Below are positions 8,680-17,873 of a stretch of 64,000 bases of DNA, piece after piece. The translations under genes were made by a program, and so were the position numbers. Numbering within the stretch: position 1 is the stretch's first letter; the number at the start of each line of letters is the position of its first letter. The notes under the pieces are model-generated. The model searched no databases and was not told where the DNA came from. It worked only from the letters and a program-made list of their open reading frames with translations. Origin of the DNA: Anaerolineae bacterium (GTDB taxonomy: Bacteria > Chloroflexota > Anaerolineae > Aggregatilineales > Phototrophicaceae); NCBI GenBank assembly GCA_022820125.1, contig JAJEGA010000013.1, forward strand, positions 19,306 to 83,305, written 5' to 3'.

Positions 8680-10098
8680 ATGCTAGACGAGCAGCTTGAG
8701 AGCCTCCAGCCGCCGCCCGCCGATGCGGATCATACGCTTGCCCGGCGCTATGCTCCGCTCATTCGCTTTGACGCGCGCGAGCCGTTTTTTCCCTCGGTCG
8801 CCGGCTATAGCGTCATCCGCCGGAACTGCGCCTCGCCTTCGTTTCCGCGCGAGATCGACTTGCCGGAAAATGCCGCCTTCGCCATCGAATACGCGATCTG
8901 GTGGGATTGGGACATCCAGCATCTCTATGAGTTGGAACATATTTGGCTTTATGTCGATAGCGGCGGCGATATCGTCGCTGCCGAGGCGAGCTGGCACGGG
9001 CGCTATCATCAGATGCGGGACGAGAGCGGCTCGCTGCCCCTGGAGGGCTGTCGGCTCGCGCTATATTCAGAACCGGGCAAACATGCTTTCGCGCCATCGC
9101 CGGCATGGCTGCTGGGCAGAAGAGCGAAGACCGCAGCCAGTTGCGGCGCCCGCGCCGGACGGATGGGCGTTCACGTCACGCCCTTATTTGACGGCGTCAT
9201 CAACGACGCCACGCCACTTAACAATCGCCTGGTTCACACCTGGCTCGAGCGCCTGCGCTTTGAACCGTCCTTCGAGTTTTCCACAAGTTTCGACCTGCGG
9301 CGCGCCAGACTTGTTCCCTGGCATATTCTCTTTGAATGGATACCGCGGCGCGTCTCCAGCTGGCTTGGTCATCTAAGCGCGACAATCCCGCCTGATCAGC
9401 GGCGCGTCTTGCGCATCGCCCATCGGGGCGCGTCAGCCTATGCCGCCGAAAACTCGCTGGCAGCTATTCGCGCGGCGGCAGAACTGGGCGCCGACCTCGT
9501 CGAAATCGACATCCGCGCCACTGCCGATGAGGTCCCGGTCGTCATCCACGACAGCAGCCTCAAGCGCACGCACGGCTTGGACGGCGATGTTTCTGAATAC
9601 ACCATGAAGTCGCTGCGCCAAATGACAGCGGCAAAGAGCCCGGTCATCAGCTTTGAGGAAGCGGTGAAACATTGCCGCGAGCTGGGCTTGGGGCTCTATC
9701 TCGATATCAAGCGGCTCACGCCCGGCGCGGCGCGTTCCATGTTTGATTCGCTTGATCGCCACCACTATATGCGGAACACGATCTTCGGCGCCTTCCGCCC
9801 CGATTATCTCGCCGATATCAAGACGGCGCGCCCCGATGCCAAGACCTCCATTCTGTTCGGCGCGGTCGATATCGATCCGGTCAAGCTGGCGCTTTCCATT
9901 AATGCCGATTATGTGCATCCCTGCTGGGAAAACCGCGCGGAACAGCCGCACCGTCTGTTGAAGCCCGACTGGATTCGGGCGGTGCGGGAGGCGAACCTGG
10001 GCATCGTCTGCTGGCATGAAGAACGCCCCGCGGAGATCGCCGCTTTGATGGCGCTGGGCGTCGATGCCATCTGCTCGGACAGACCTGAATTGCTGTAG
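8680..10098 (+). CDS. glycerophosphodiester phosphodiesterase with Vps62-like N-terminal domain
   Basis: This protein of about 472 residues has two parts. From about residue 245 it is a glycerophosphodiester phosphodiesterase: His248-Arg249 in AHRGAS, Glu275/Asp277 in EIDIR and His290 in VIHD are the metal and catalytic positions. It would release glycerol 3-phosphate from glycerophosphodiesters. The N-terminal 240 residues, with RYAPLIRFDAREPFFPSV, the motif ELEHIWLYVD, WHGRYHQ and PGKHAF, resemble by memory the Vps62-like domain, but this needs a profile search. The frame has a TTG eight codons upstream of the ATG, inside the ATPase gene; I chose the ATG at 8680, eight bases after the ATPase stop. 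Its position closing the operon suggests the transporter may import glycerophosphodiesters or glycerol phosphate. Confidence 0.85.
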   Translation: MLDEQLESLQPPPADADHTLARRYAPLIRFDAREPFFPSVAGYSVIRRNCASPSFPREIDLPENAAFAIEYAIWWDWDIQHLYELEHIWLYVDSGGDIVAAEASWHGRYHQMRDESGSLPLEGCRLALYSEPGKHAFAPSPAWLLGRRAKTAASCGARAGRMGVHVTPLFDGVINDATPLNNRLVHTWLERLRFEPSFEFSTSFDLRRARLVPWHILFEWIPRRVSSWLGHLSATIPPDQRRVLRIAHRGASAYAAENSLAAIRAAAELGADLVEIDIRATADEVPVVIHDSSLKRTHGLDGDVSEYTMKSLRQMTAAKSPVISFEEAVKHCRELGLGLYLDIKRLTPGAARSMFDSLDRHHYMRNTIFGAFRPDYLADIKTARPDAKTSILFGAVDIDPVKLALSINADYVHPCWENRAEQPHRLLKPDWIRAVREANLGIVCWHEERPAEIAALMALGVDAICSDRPELL

Positions 10099-10125
10099 AG
10101 CACCTGAGCCATTGTGAGGCGCCTC

Positions 10126-11250
10126 ATGACATCGGATCCGCTTTTTCCCACCAGTGTAATCGGCAGCCTGCCGCGCCCGAAGTGGGTGATTGACCAGTTG
10201 ATCGCGCATCAGAACGGCGGCATGAGCGACCGCGAATTGGACGCGTCGCTGGACAAGGCGATCCCTTTCGCGATTGGCTTGCAAGAATCAGCCGGCATCG
10301 ACATCATCTCGGATGGCGAATGGCGCCGCATCGGCTATTTCGAAGTCTTCGCCCAGATGGTTGATGGTTTCCAGCAAGCGGAGTATCAGACGCAAGCGCT
10401 GGCGCCGGAACTGCTGCCCGATACCGGCTTGTCCCCGCCGCAGCAGTGGACCTTGAAGGAATTCAAACAGGCGCTCGTCGTGGAAGGAATGACCTACTCT
10501 CGGCCGATTGCCGCGCCGGGCGCAGCCTTTCTGCGTCAAAATACCGGGAAAAGCATCAAAGTCGCTTTGCCATCGCCCTATATGATTGGCGGGCGTTTGT
10601 GGCACCCAGCCTATTCAAGCGCGGCTTATCCAAGTCGCCGCGATTTCATCGAAGCCGTCATCCCGATTCTGCGGGCGGAAGTCCTCGCCTTGCGCGCTGC
10701 CGGCGTCGATGTCGTGCAGTTTGATGATCCCTGGCTCTGCTTCTTCGTCGACCCCGAACACCGCGCCCGTTTCGCCGACGCGGAAGCCGAGATTGAGCGA
10801 GCGATTGACGATCTAAATCGTGTGCTGGCTGGCATCGACGGGATCAAGACGGCGCTTCATGTCTGCCGCGGCAATCGCGCGCGAACGGTTTATGCCAACG
10901 GCGATTACGAACCGATCATGCCGCATCTGCTGCGCGCCGATGTGGATCAATTGGCGATGGAATTTGCGGTTTCGCAAGCCGGCGATGTGTCGATATTCGA
11001 GCAATTCCCCACCGACAAGGAAATTGGCTTGGGCGTGGTCGATGTGCGCGGCGAAATCGCCGATACGCCGGCTGTCATTGTGGAGCGGGTCGAGAAGGCG
11101 CTGCGCTACCTGGCGCCGGAACAGATCACGCTCAATCCCGATTGCGGCTTCGCGCCCACCAGCACCAACCCAATCTCGCTGGAAGAAGCTTACCAAAAGC
11201 TGAAAGCCATGTCCGACGCCGCGGAGATTCTACGGCAACGCTACGCCTGA
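10126..11250 (+). CDS. MetE-like cobalamin-independent methionine synthase family protein
   Basis: This protein of about 374 residues corresponds to the C-terminal catalytic barrel of MetE. The zinc ligands are visible: His245 and Cys247 in LHVCRGNR and Cys340 in NPDCGF. The N-terminal phrase TSVIGSLPRPKWV is also typical of this family. Stand-alone versions act as methyltransferases or C-S bond enzymes on varied thiols, so methionine synthesis should not be assumed. No N-terminal MetE half is present. The ATG at 10126 follows GTGAGG by a normal distance. It lies just after the transporter operon and just before the diol dehydratase, and may be cotranscribed with either. Confidence 0.8.
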   Translation: MTSDPLFPTSVIGSLPRPKWVIDQLIAHQNGGMSDRELDASLDKAIPFAIGLQESAGIDIISDGEWRRIGYFEVFAQMVDGFQQAEYQTQALAPELLPDTGLSPPQQWTLKEFKQALVVEGMTYSRPIAAPGAAFLRQNTGKSIKVALPSPYMIGGRLWHPAYSSAAYPSRRDFIEAVIPILRAEVLALRAAGVDVVQFDDPWLCFFVDPEHRARFADAEAEIERAIDDLNRVLAGIDGIKTALHVCRGNRARTVYANGDYEPIMPHLLRADVDQLAMEFAVSQAGDVSIFEQFPTDKEIGLGVVDVRGEIADTPAVIVERVEKALRYLAPEQITLNPDCGFAPTSTNPISLEEAYQKLKAMSDAAEILRQRYA

Positions 11251-11362
11251 CGATCCCCCGCCAGATTGCGCTTTGCAGGCGCCTCCCGCCATTGCCATTC
11301 GACAGCCTCGCCACCATGTGTTAGATTCTGCTTGCGACTCAAGCAATGGCGAAACAAAAACT

Positions 11363-13600
11363 ATGGAACGCTCAAAACGATTCGACCTGCTGGCAAAGCG
11401 GGACATCAACAAAGAGACCTATGTCGAGCCCTGGCCCGAAGCCGGCTTGATCGTCGCCGACAGCCCCTACGATCCGCAGCCGAGCCTCACAATTGAGGAC
11501 GGCACGGTCGTCGAAATGGATGGCGTTGTACGCCGCGACTTTGACGCGCTGGATATCTTTATCGCCTCGCAAGCGCTGGACCTGGAGACGGCGGAAGCGG
11601 CGATGGCGCTGCCATCCGAGGACTACGCCCGCATGTTGGCCGACATCAATGCGCCGCGCGAAGATATCGCCCGCTTGATCGCCGGCTGCAGCCCAGCCAA
11701 GCTGACTGACATCATCCGCCACATGAACGTGCTGGAGATGATGATGGGCTTGGCCAAGATGCGCATCAGACGAAGGCCAGCCAATCAAGCCCACGTCACC
11801 AACTGGCGCGAGCATCCGGCATTGCTGGCGGCGGACGCGGCAGAGGCGGCGCTGCGCGGTTTCGCCGAAGTGGAGACCACCGTCCGCGTCGCTCGCTTCG
11901 CCCCCTTCAACGCGCTCGCCATCCTGGTTGGCACGCAGACCGGGCGCGGCGGCGTGCTGACGCAATGCTCGGTGGAAGAAGCGCTGGGCTTGCGCCTGGC
12001 GATGAAAGGGCTGACAAGCTACGCCGAGACGCTCTCGGTTTATGGCACCGAGAAGACATTCGTCGATGGCGATGATACGCCTTGGTCGAAGGCTTTTCTC
12101 GCTTCCGCCTACGCCTCGCGCGGCGTCAAAATTCGTTTCACCTCCGGCACCGGCTCGGAAGCGCTGATGGGCCGCGCTGAGGGCAAATCGATGCTCTACC
12201 TGGAGGCGCGCTGCCTGCTGGTGGTCAAAGGCGCTGGCAGCCAGGGTGTGCAGAATGGTTCGATTTCCTGCATTGCCTTGCCGGAAGCCTTGCCCGGCGG
12301 CGTGCGCGCGGTGCTGGCGGAGAACCTGCTGGCATCCATGCTTGGCTTGGAAGTGGCGGCTGGCAATGATGCGCTGGCTTCGCATTCCAGCATTCGCAAG
12401 ACGGCGAAGCTGATGCTGCAATTCATCCCGGGGGCGGATTTTATCTTCAGCGGTTACAGCGCCATCCCCAAGCGCGACAACCTCTTCGGCGGCGGCAATT
12501 TCGATGCCGAAGATTTTGATGACTACAACGTCTTGCAGCGCGATATGCAGATTGACGGCGGCGTCCGCCCGATTACCGAAGCCGAGGCGCTGTCGATCCG
12601 GCGCAAGGGCGCGCGCGCCATACAAGCGGTCTACCGTGAACTGGGTTTGCCCGATATCACGGATGACGAAATCGACGCGGCCGCTGTGGCGCATGGCAGC
12701 GATGACATGCCCGCTCGCGATATCGTACCCGATCTCGAAGCGGCTGACGCCTTCATGGCTGGCGACGATGATTTCACCACCGTCATCCGCGCCTTAAATA
12801 AGTCTGGCTTCAGCGATGTCGCCGACAACATCCTGGAGATGGGGCGGCAGCGCGTCGCCGCCGATTACCTGCAGCCGTCGGCGATTTTCGACGCCGACTT
12901 CAAGGTGCAGAGCGCGATCAACGACGCCAATGATTACACTGGTCCTGGCAGCGGCTATCGCCCGAGCGGTGAGCGCTGGCGCGAGATGCAAGCCATCCCG
13001 CAAGCCAAGTCGCCCGAAGGTTTTGTCGACCCGCATGTCGCCGAGCCATTGTCGCGCCTTGCCGAGATCGGTCCCGCGGCGGTGGGCAGCGGGCGCGAAG
13101 TCATCCTGGCGCTCGGTCCGGCTTTCGGCAGCGCGCTTGGGAAGACGATCGGCGGCTTGGAACATGAAGACGTGCTCGAAGCCATCCTCACCGGCGTCGC
13201 CTCCGAAGGCATGATCGCGCGTATCATCCGCGTTTATCATTCATCGGATTGCGCCGCCATCGGCTACGTCGGCGCCCGCCTCAGCGGCAGCGGCATCGGC
13301 ATTGGCTTGCAATCGCGCGGCACCGCCGTCATCCACCAGAAAGACCTGGCGCCCCTGAACAACCTGGAACTTTTCCCGCAATCCCCCAGTTTGACGCTGG
13401 CCACCTACGAAGACATCGGCCGCAATGCCGCCCGTTATGCGATGGGCATAGCGACTGTCCCAGTCGCTGTTGAGATTGACAATGGCGCCCGCCTGCGCCT
13501 CATCGTGAAGACCGCGCTGCTGCATCGCCGGGAAACGGACGAAGTCTGCCCCGAGCGCCCGCCGCAAGAATTGCGCTTCGATTGGGAGCCCGAGTTTTGA
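11363..13600 (+). CDS. diol/glycerol dehydratase, fused large and medium subunits
   Basis: This 745-residue B12-dependent dehydratase subunit joins what are normally two proteins. Residues 1 to about 553 match the large (PduC/DhaB) subunit, beginning MERSKRFDLLAKRDIN. The active-site positions are all present and lie one residue after those known in Klebsiella diol dehydratase: Gln142/His144 (NQAHVTN), Glu171, Glu222, Gln297, Asp336 and Ser363. After a short linker (FVDPHVAEPLSRL), residues about 565-745 match the medium subunit (VILALGPAFG, RLSGSGIGIG, NNLELFPQSP) without its usual N-terminal tail. The enzyme converts 1,2-diols or glycerol to aldehydes by an adenosylcobalamin radical. The small subunit gene overlaps its end. 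No reactivating factor or microcompartment gene is in the window. Confidence 0.9.
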   Translation: MERSKRFDLLAKRDINKETYVEPWPEAGLIVADSPYDPQPSLTIEDGTVVEMDGVVRRDFDALDIFIASQALDLETAEAAMALPSEDYARMLADINAPREDIARLIAGCSPAKLTDIIRHMNVLEMMMGLAKMRIRRRPANQAHVTNWREHPALLAADAAEAALRGFAEVETTVRVARFAPFNALAILVGTQTGRGGVLTQCSVEEALGLRLAMKGLTSYAETLSVYGTEKTFVDGDDTPWSKAFLASAYASRGVKIRFTSGTGSEALMGRAEGKSMLYLEARCLLVVKGAGSQGVQNGSISCIALPEALPGGVRAVLAENLLASMLGLEVAAGNDALASHSSIRKTAKLMLQFIPGADFIFSGYSAIPKRDNLFGGGNFDAEDFDDYNVLQRDMQIDGGVRPITEAEALSIRRKGARAIQAVYRELGLPDITDDEIDAAAVAHGSDDMPARDIVPDLEAADAFMAGDDDFTTVIRALNKSGFSDVADNILEMGRQRVAADYLQPSAIFDADFKVQSAINDANDYTGPGSGYRPSGERWREMQAIPQAKSPEGFVDPHVAEPLSRLAEIGPAAVGSGREVILALGPAFGSALGKTIGGLEHEDVLEAILTGVASEGMIARIIRVYHSSDCAAIGYVGARLSGSGIGIGLQSRGTAVIHQKDLAPLNNLELFPQSPSLTLATYEDIGRNAARYAMGIATVPVAVEIDNGARLRLIVKTALLHRRETDEVCPERPPQELRFDWEPEF

Positions 13601-14007
13601 CTGAAACGAAAGGCGAGTATCCGCTGCGCGACAGCGAAACCGACGCGCTCTTAACCCACAGCGGCCGTCCGCTAAGCGATATCAGCGCCGACGCCATCGC
13701 GGCTGGCGACATCACCGGCGATGACCTGCGCACCCATGCCGATACCCTGCGGCGGCAAGCGGCGATCGCGCGCGAAGCCGGCTACCCGCAGCTGGCGGCA
13801 AACTTTTCGCGCGCGGCGGAGCTGACCGATGTGCCCAATGACGAGCTCCTCAAGATCTACGAAATGCTGCGCCCGGAGCGCGCCTCTTATGACGAGCTGA
13901 CGCGTCTGGCGGATTACCTGGAAGCGACCTATGGCGCAAAAGAGAACGCCGCCTTCATCAAAGACGCCGCGGCGACTTACCGCGAGCGCAATCTGCTGCG
14001 CCGTTGA
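13597..14007 (+). CDS. diol/glycerol dehydratase small subunit
   Basis: This 136-residue protein matches the PduE/DhaE small subunit: YPLRDSETDALLTHSGRPLS near the start, AANFSRAAELTDVP in the middle and EIYEMLRPERA-like wording (KIYEMLRPERASYDEL) near the end. It completes the dehydratase with the fused large-medium chain. I place the start at the TTG of 13597, which overlaps the TGA stop of the preceding gene and has GGGAG eight bases upstream. The next in-frame choice further upstream (13582) lies within the previous gene and has no better site. The overlap implies coupled translation and a fixed subunit ratio. Confidence 0.88.
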   Translation: MTETKGEYPLRDSETDALLTHSGRPLSDISADAIAAGDITGDDLRTHADTLRRQAAIAREAGYPQLAANFSRAAELTDVPNDELLKIYEMLRPERASYDELTRLADYLEATYGAKENAAFIKDAAATYRERNLLRR

Positions 14008-14025
14008 TGCGTTCGTCGTGGAATC

Positions 14026-14096
14026 TGTAGGGGCGAGCCTTGGCTCGCCCGTTTATGCGCAAAATTCAACGGGCGACTCACAGAGCCGCCCCTACA
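14026..14096. repeat. pair of GGGCGA-type palindromes forming a larger inverted repeat
   Basis: The first hairpin is perfect: GGGCGAGCC (14031-14039) and GGCTCGCCC (14042-14050). The second, GGGCGACTC (14071-14079) with GAGCCGCCC (14083-14091), has one mismatch. The outer ends TGTAGGGG and CCCCTACA are also complementary, so the whole 71 bases can fold as one structure. Confidence 0.8.
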
Positions 14097-14120
14097 TCGT
14101 ATTGATATTGGGAGCACTAC

Positions 14121-15395
14121 GTGACCAACCAACCTGTGGAAGCCAACATCAACACCCACTCCCGCCCATCCGACCTGCGCATCACCGATCTGCGCATCGT
14201 CAATCTCGAGCCGCTGCCATTCAACGTTACGCTGCTGCGGCTGGATACCAATCAAGGCATCAGCGGCTACGGCGAAGTCCGCGATGGCGCCAGCCCGACT
14301 TACGCGCTGCTGCTCAAATCGCGCTTGCTCGGCGAGAACCCCTGCAATATCGACAAGCTCTTTCGCAAGATCAAGCAGTTTGGCTATCACGGGCGGCAGG
14401 GCGGCGGCGTTTGCGGCATCGAAATGGCGCTCTTTGATCTGGCGGGCAAAGCCTACGGCGTCCCCGCTTATCAGCTGGCTGGCGGCAAGTTCCGCGACGA
14501 AGCGCTTATCTATAGCGACACCGACACGGTCGCGGACGGCGCCGCCATGGGCGAGCGGCTCAAAGGGCGCATGGACGCTGGCTTCAAGTTCTTGAAGATG
14601 GACATCGGCATCGGGCTGCTCAAAGGCATTGAAGGCGCAGTTGCGGCGCCGCCGGGCGCGCTCGAACGGCGCGATGTCATGCACCCCTTCACCGGCATCC
14701 AGCTCACCGATATCGGCATTGAATACTTGGTCGACTACGTGCGGGCTGTCCGAGACGTCATCGGCTACGAAATCCCGCTGGCGGCTGATCACTTCGGGCA
14801 TATCAATGTCGAATCCTGCATCCGGCTGGGGCAAGCGCTGGATCAATTCTCGCTCGCCTGGTACGAAGACATGATCCCCTGGCAATTAACCGGGCAGTGG
14901 CGCCACTTGAAACAGTCAGTGCTCACGCCCGTCTGCACCGGCGAAGACATTTACCTGAAAGAAGGCTTTCTGCCCCTGCTGGAAGCGGGCGCCGTCTCTG
15001 TGATTCACCCCGATCTCGCCACCTCCGGCGGCATCATGGAGACCAAGAAAATCGGCGACCTGGCGCAAGCTTACGGCGTGCCGATGGCGATGCACATGGC
15101 GGGTTCGCCCGTTTCATTTCTGGCGAATGTCCATTGCGCCGCCGCGACCGAGAACTTCTACGTCCTGGAGAATCACTCGGTGGATTTGCCTTGGTGGAGC
15201 GATCTCATCGATGGCATATCAAAGCCGCTGATCGTTGATGGCTGCGCGCCTGTGCCGGAAGCGCCGGGCCTCGGCTTCGGCGAGCTCAACGAAGAAGTCA
15301 TTCGCGCGCACATCGACAAGACACGCGCCGACGGTTACTTTGAGCCGACGGCGGAATGGGATGACGAGCGCTCGCTGGATCACTTGTGGAGTTGA
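14121..15395 (+). CDS. enolase-superfamily sugar-acid dehydratase (mandelate racemase subgroup)
   Basis: This 424-residue member of the mandelate racemase/muconate lactonizing enzyme group has the acid-base set in the expected order: Lys and Asp in FLKMDIG, metal ligands in AADHFGH, YEDMIPW and TGEDIY, and a general-base His in AMHMAGSP. Such enzymes dehydrate sugar acids such as galactonate or mannonate. The exact substrate cannot be read from sequence. Translation starts at GTG 14121 with GGGAG about eight bases upstream, after a palindromic repeat that separates it from the dehydratase operon. The next enolase-superfamily gene begins three bases after its stop, so they form an operon. Confidence 0.88.
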   Translation: MTNQPVEANINTHSRPSDLRITDLRIVNLEPLPFNVTLLRLDTNQGISGYGEVRDGASPTYALLLKSRLLGENPCNIDKLFRKIKQFGYHGRQGGGVCGIEMALFDLAGKAYGVPAYQLAGGKFRDEALIYSDTDTVADGAAMGERLKGRMDAGFKFLKMDIGIGLLKGIEGAVAAPPGALERRDVMHPFTGIQLTDIGIEYLVDYVRAVRDVIGYEIPLAADHFGHINVESCIRLGQALDQFSLAWYEDMIPWQLTGQWRHLKQSVLTPVCTGEDIYLKEGFLPLLEAGAVSVIHPDLATSGGIMETKKIGDLAQAYGVPMAMHMAGSPVSFLANVHCAAATENFYVLENHSVDLPWWSDLIDGISKPLIVDGCAPVPEAPGLGFGELNEEVIRAHIDKTRADGYFEPTAEWDDERSLDHLWS

Positions 15396-15397
15396 CC

Positions 15398-16675
15398 ATG
15401 CGCATTAGCGAAATCCACATCACACCCGTCGCCGTGCCCGACCCGCCCCTGCTGAACGCCGCCGGTCTCCACGCCCCCTACGCCCTGCGCCTCATCATTG
15501 AACTCGTCAGCGCTGACGGGCTCTCAGGTTGGGGCGAGATCCCCGGCAGCGAAGCGGCGCGCGCCGCCTTGCAGCTGGCGGCTGCCCATCTCGTTGGCAT
15601 GGATCCCTGGGGACTCAATGCCATCGACGCTGTGCTGGAGTCGCTGGCGACGCCGGACGAGCGCGGCGCGACCCCCTGGGATCAGCGGACCGGCGTGCAT
15701 GTAAAAAGCGCTATCGAAGTCGCCTGTTACGATCTGATAGGAAAGTCCATCGGGCGGCCCGTCGTCGATATGCTCGGCGGTCCCGCTCGCGAGCGGGTGC
15801 CCTTCGCCGCTTATCTCTTTTACAAATATGAAGGCGCCGGTGGCGAATTCGGCTTCGATCGCGATGTGTCCGCAAGCGGCTGGTTCGCGGCGCGAGGCGA
15901 AGCGGCGCTGGATCCCGCCGGCGTCGTCGCCCAAGCTCAGGCGATGATCGAACATTACGGCTTCAAATCGATCAAGCTCAAGGGCGGCGCTTTTGAGCCG
16001 CAGCAGGAGGTGGACGCGATCCTCGCTTTGCGCGAGGCTTTTGGTCCGGATATGCCCTTGCGCCTCGATCCCAACGCCATCTGGCGCTTCGATACCGCCA
16101 TCGCCGCGGGAAAACAGCTCGAAGGTGTGCTGGAATATTTCGAAGACCCGGTGCGCGGGCAGGCGAACATGGCGGCGGTGGCGGACGCGGTCGATATCCC
16201 GCTGGCGACCAATATGTGCACAACCTCGTTCGCCGATCTGCCCGGCAGCGTCGCCCATCAATCCGAGGCGATCATCCTTTCGGATCATCACTTCTGGGGC
16301 GGCTTCCGCCCTTCGCTCGATCTGGCGCGCTTTTGTAAAACTTTCGGGCGCGGAATGTCGATGCATTCGAATAGCCATCTGGGGATATCGCTGGCGGCGA
16401 TGACCCACCTGGCCGCCGCCGTGCCCAACCTGACCTACGATTGCGACACCCATTATCCCTGGCAGGACAGTTGCGATCTGCTGGTTGAGCCGCTGCGGTT
16501 TGAAGCTGGCGCCATCGCTGTGCCGCGCGGGCCCGGCTTGGGTATCGAAGTCGATCGCGCTAAACTTGCGAAGCTGCATCAGCAGTACTTGAAATGTGGC
16601 TTGACCGAGCGCAACGACGAGATTGAAATGCAAAAGCTTCAGCCCGGCTGGACCTTCCAGGCGACGCGCTGGTAG
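15398..16675 (+). CDS. enolase-superfamily protein, glucarate dehydratase-like
   Basis: This protein of about 425 residues has the glucarate dehydratase pattern: KLKGG with the K-x-K pair, LDPNA, EYFEDP and ATNMC as metal-site segments, ILSDHHFWGG, and HSNSHLGIS with the general-base His. The expected product is 5-keto-4-deoxyglucarate, from glucarate or idarate. The gene follows the previous dehydratase by two bases; TGGAG before the ATG at 15398 overlaps that gene's end. The DapA-family gene 135 bases downstream would provide the next step of the pathway. The stop codon TAG forms the start of a palindromic repeat. Confidence 0.85.
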   Translation: MRISEIHITPVAVPDPPLLNAAGLHAPYALRLIIELVSADGLSGWGEIPGSEAARAALQLAAAHLVGMDPWGLNAIDAVLESLATPDERGATPWDQRTGVHVKSAIEVACYDLIGKSIGRPVVDMLGGPARERVPFAAYLFYKYEGAGGEFGFDRDVSASGWFAARGEAALDPAGVVAQAQAMIEHYGFKSIKLKGGAFEPQQEVDAILALREAFGPDMPLRLDPNAIWRFDTAIAAGKQLEGVLEYFEDPVRGQANMAAVADAVDIPLATNMCTTSFADLPGSVAHQSEAIILSDHHFWGGFRPSLDLARFCKTFGRGMSMHSNSHLGISLAAMTHLAAAVPNLTYDCDTHYPWQDSCDLLVEPLRFEAGAIAVPRGPGLGIEVDRAKLAKLHQQYLKCGLTERNDEIEMQKLQPGWTFQATRW

Positions 16676-16783
16676 TAGGGGCTACCCACCGGGTCGCCCG
16701 TAAGAACGCAGAAATCGTAGGGGCGAGCCATTGGGTCGCCCACACAACAAACGATCTGTAAGGGCGACCTATCAGATCGCCCG
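16675..16783. repeat. three tandem GGGCGA-type palindromic repeats
   Basis: Three copies lie at 16675-16700, 16717-16741 and 16757-16783, each opening with GTAG or GTAA and ending near GTCGCCC or ATCGCCC. The first begins within the stop codon of the preceding gene. The inner stem bases differ between copies. Confidence 0.75.
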
Positions 16784-16810
16784 AACGGTGGATTGGGGCA
16801 AAATCAAACC

Positions 16811-17752
16811 ATGACAATCGAAACACCTGCGCTCCTTGACGCCCTCAACAGCGTCATCGGCATCCCGCTGATTCCCTTCAGCGGGCGCTGCGTCGACTAT
16901 GCCGGCCACGCCAAAAATATCGATTATCTGATGCGCAATAATGCCCTAAGCGAGAGCCGCCCGCGCGTGATTTCTATCGCCGGCACCAGTTTGGTCCACC
17001 ATATCGGCTATGACGATCAGGTCAAGCTGCTCGATATCGCTGGGCAGCGTATGGAAGGGCAGGGCGTCTTGATGGCGGCGGTGGTCCCCAATCCGCTGCC
17101 GGCCGCCAGCGATCTGATCGCGCGTTTCGCCGCCCTGAAACGCCCGCCTGATGTCACCCTGATCATGCCGCTCAGTGGCACATACGGTCCCGCCGGGCTT
17201 TATCAAACGCTGATGGCTTTCGCCGAAGAACAAGCGCGCGAGCACGGGGCGCGCTTCCTCTATTATTATCGGCGTCCGCGCGACCGCGATATGATTATCC
17301 GCCTGGTTCAAGACTCGCCTCATGTCATCGGCGTCAAAATCGGCACAGACGAAGAGGATGTGCTGCCCTTCACCGATGCGCTCGACGACGGCAAGATCGT
17401 CATCTGGGGCATCGGCGATCGCTCAACCGCGGCCGCCAAAATGGGCGCCAAGGGGCATACTTCGGGCATCAACATTGTGGTCGCGCGCGCCTCGGACGAG
17501 ATCAACAATGCGCAGCGCTGCGGCGATTACGAACTGGCGCAGCAGATCGAAGAAGAGATTTCGCCACTCGAAGATATCCGCTTCATGGAAGAGCGCGCCT
17601 ACAATTATTCGGCGGTGATGGAAGCGATCAACTGCAGCGGCTTTGATGATGTGGTCGGCGGCGCCGGCGGTCCCTTCAACCCGCCCGTGCCCGCCGATAT
17701 TGCCCGCCGGATCAAGCGCATCATGGCGTCGATCGCGCATTATCACCGTTAG
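16811..17752 (+). CDS. dihydrodipicolinate synthase-family aldolase/dehydratase
   Basis: This protein of about 313 residues belongs to the DapA/N-acetylneuraminate lyase family of Schiff-base TIM barrels. Visible landmarks are GIPLIPFSGRCVDY at the start, the catalytic tyrosine region FLYYYRRPRD, and the Schiff-base lysine in VIGVKIGTDE. With a glucarate dehydratase-like gene just upstream, the likeliest role is 5-keto-4-deoxyglucarate dehydratase, giving 2-oxoglutarate semialdehyde, but a sugar-acid aldolase is equally allowed by the sequence. The ATG at 16811 is preferred over a TTG six codons earlier. The C-terminal part ending in PVPADIARRIKRIM is intact. Confidence 0.82.
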   Translation: MTIETPALLDALNSVIGIPLIPFSGRCVDYAGHAKNIDYLMRNNALSESRPRVISIAGTSLVHHIGYDDQVKLLDIAGQRMEGQGVLMAAVVPNPLPAASDLIARFAALKRPPDVTLIMPLSGTYGPAGLYQTLMAFAEEQAREHGARFLYYYRRPRDRDMIIRLVQDSPHVIGVKIGTDEEDVLPFTDALDDGKIVIWGIGDRSTAAAKMGAKGHTSGINIVVARASDEINNAQRCGDYELAQQIEEEISPLEDIRFMEERAYNYSAVMEAINCSGFDDVVGGAGGPFNPPVPADIARRIKRIMASIAHYHR

Positions 17753-17764
17753 TCTATAGAATCT

Positions 17765-17836
17765 CGCAGGGGCGGCTTATCAGGTCGCCCGACACGCGCC
17801 ATCATGTACGGTGGGCGTCACATTGGCTCGCCCCTC
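17765..17836. repeat. two GGGCGA-type palindromic repeats
   Basis: Copies at 17765-17791 and 17811-17836 lie in opposite orientation in the gap between the DapA-family gene and the next enolase-superfamily gene. Their outer ends (CAGGGGCG and CGCCCCT) are also complementary. Confidence 0.65.
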
Positions 17837-17873
17837 CGCAGTTCGCTGGCGAAAATAGAAAAGAGGACCTCAT

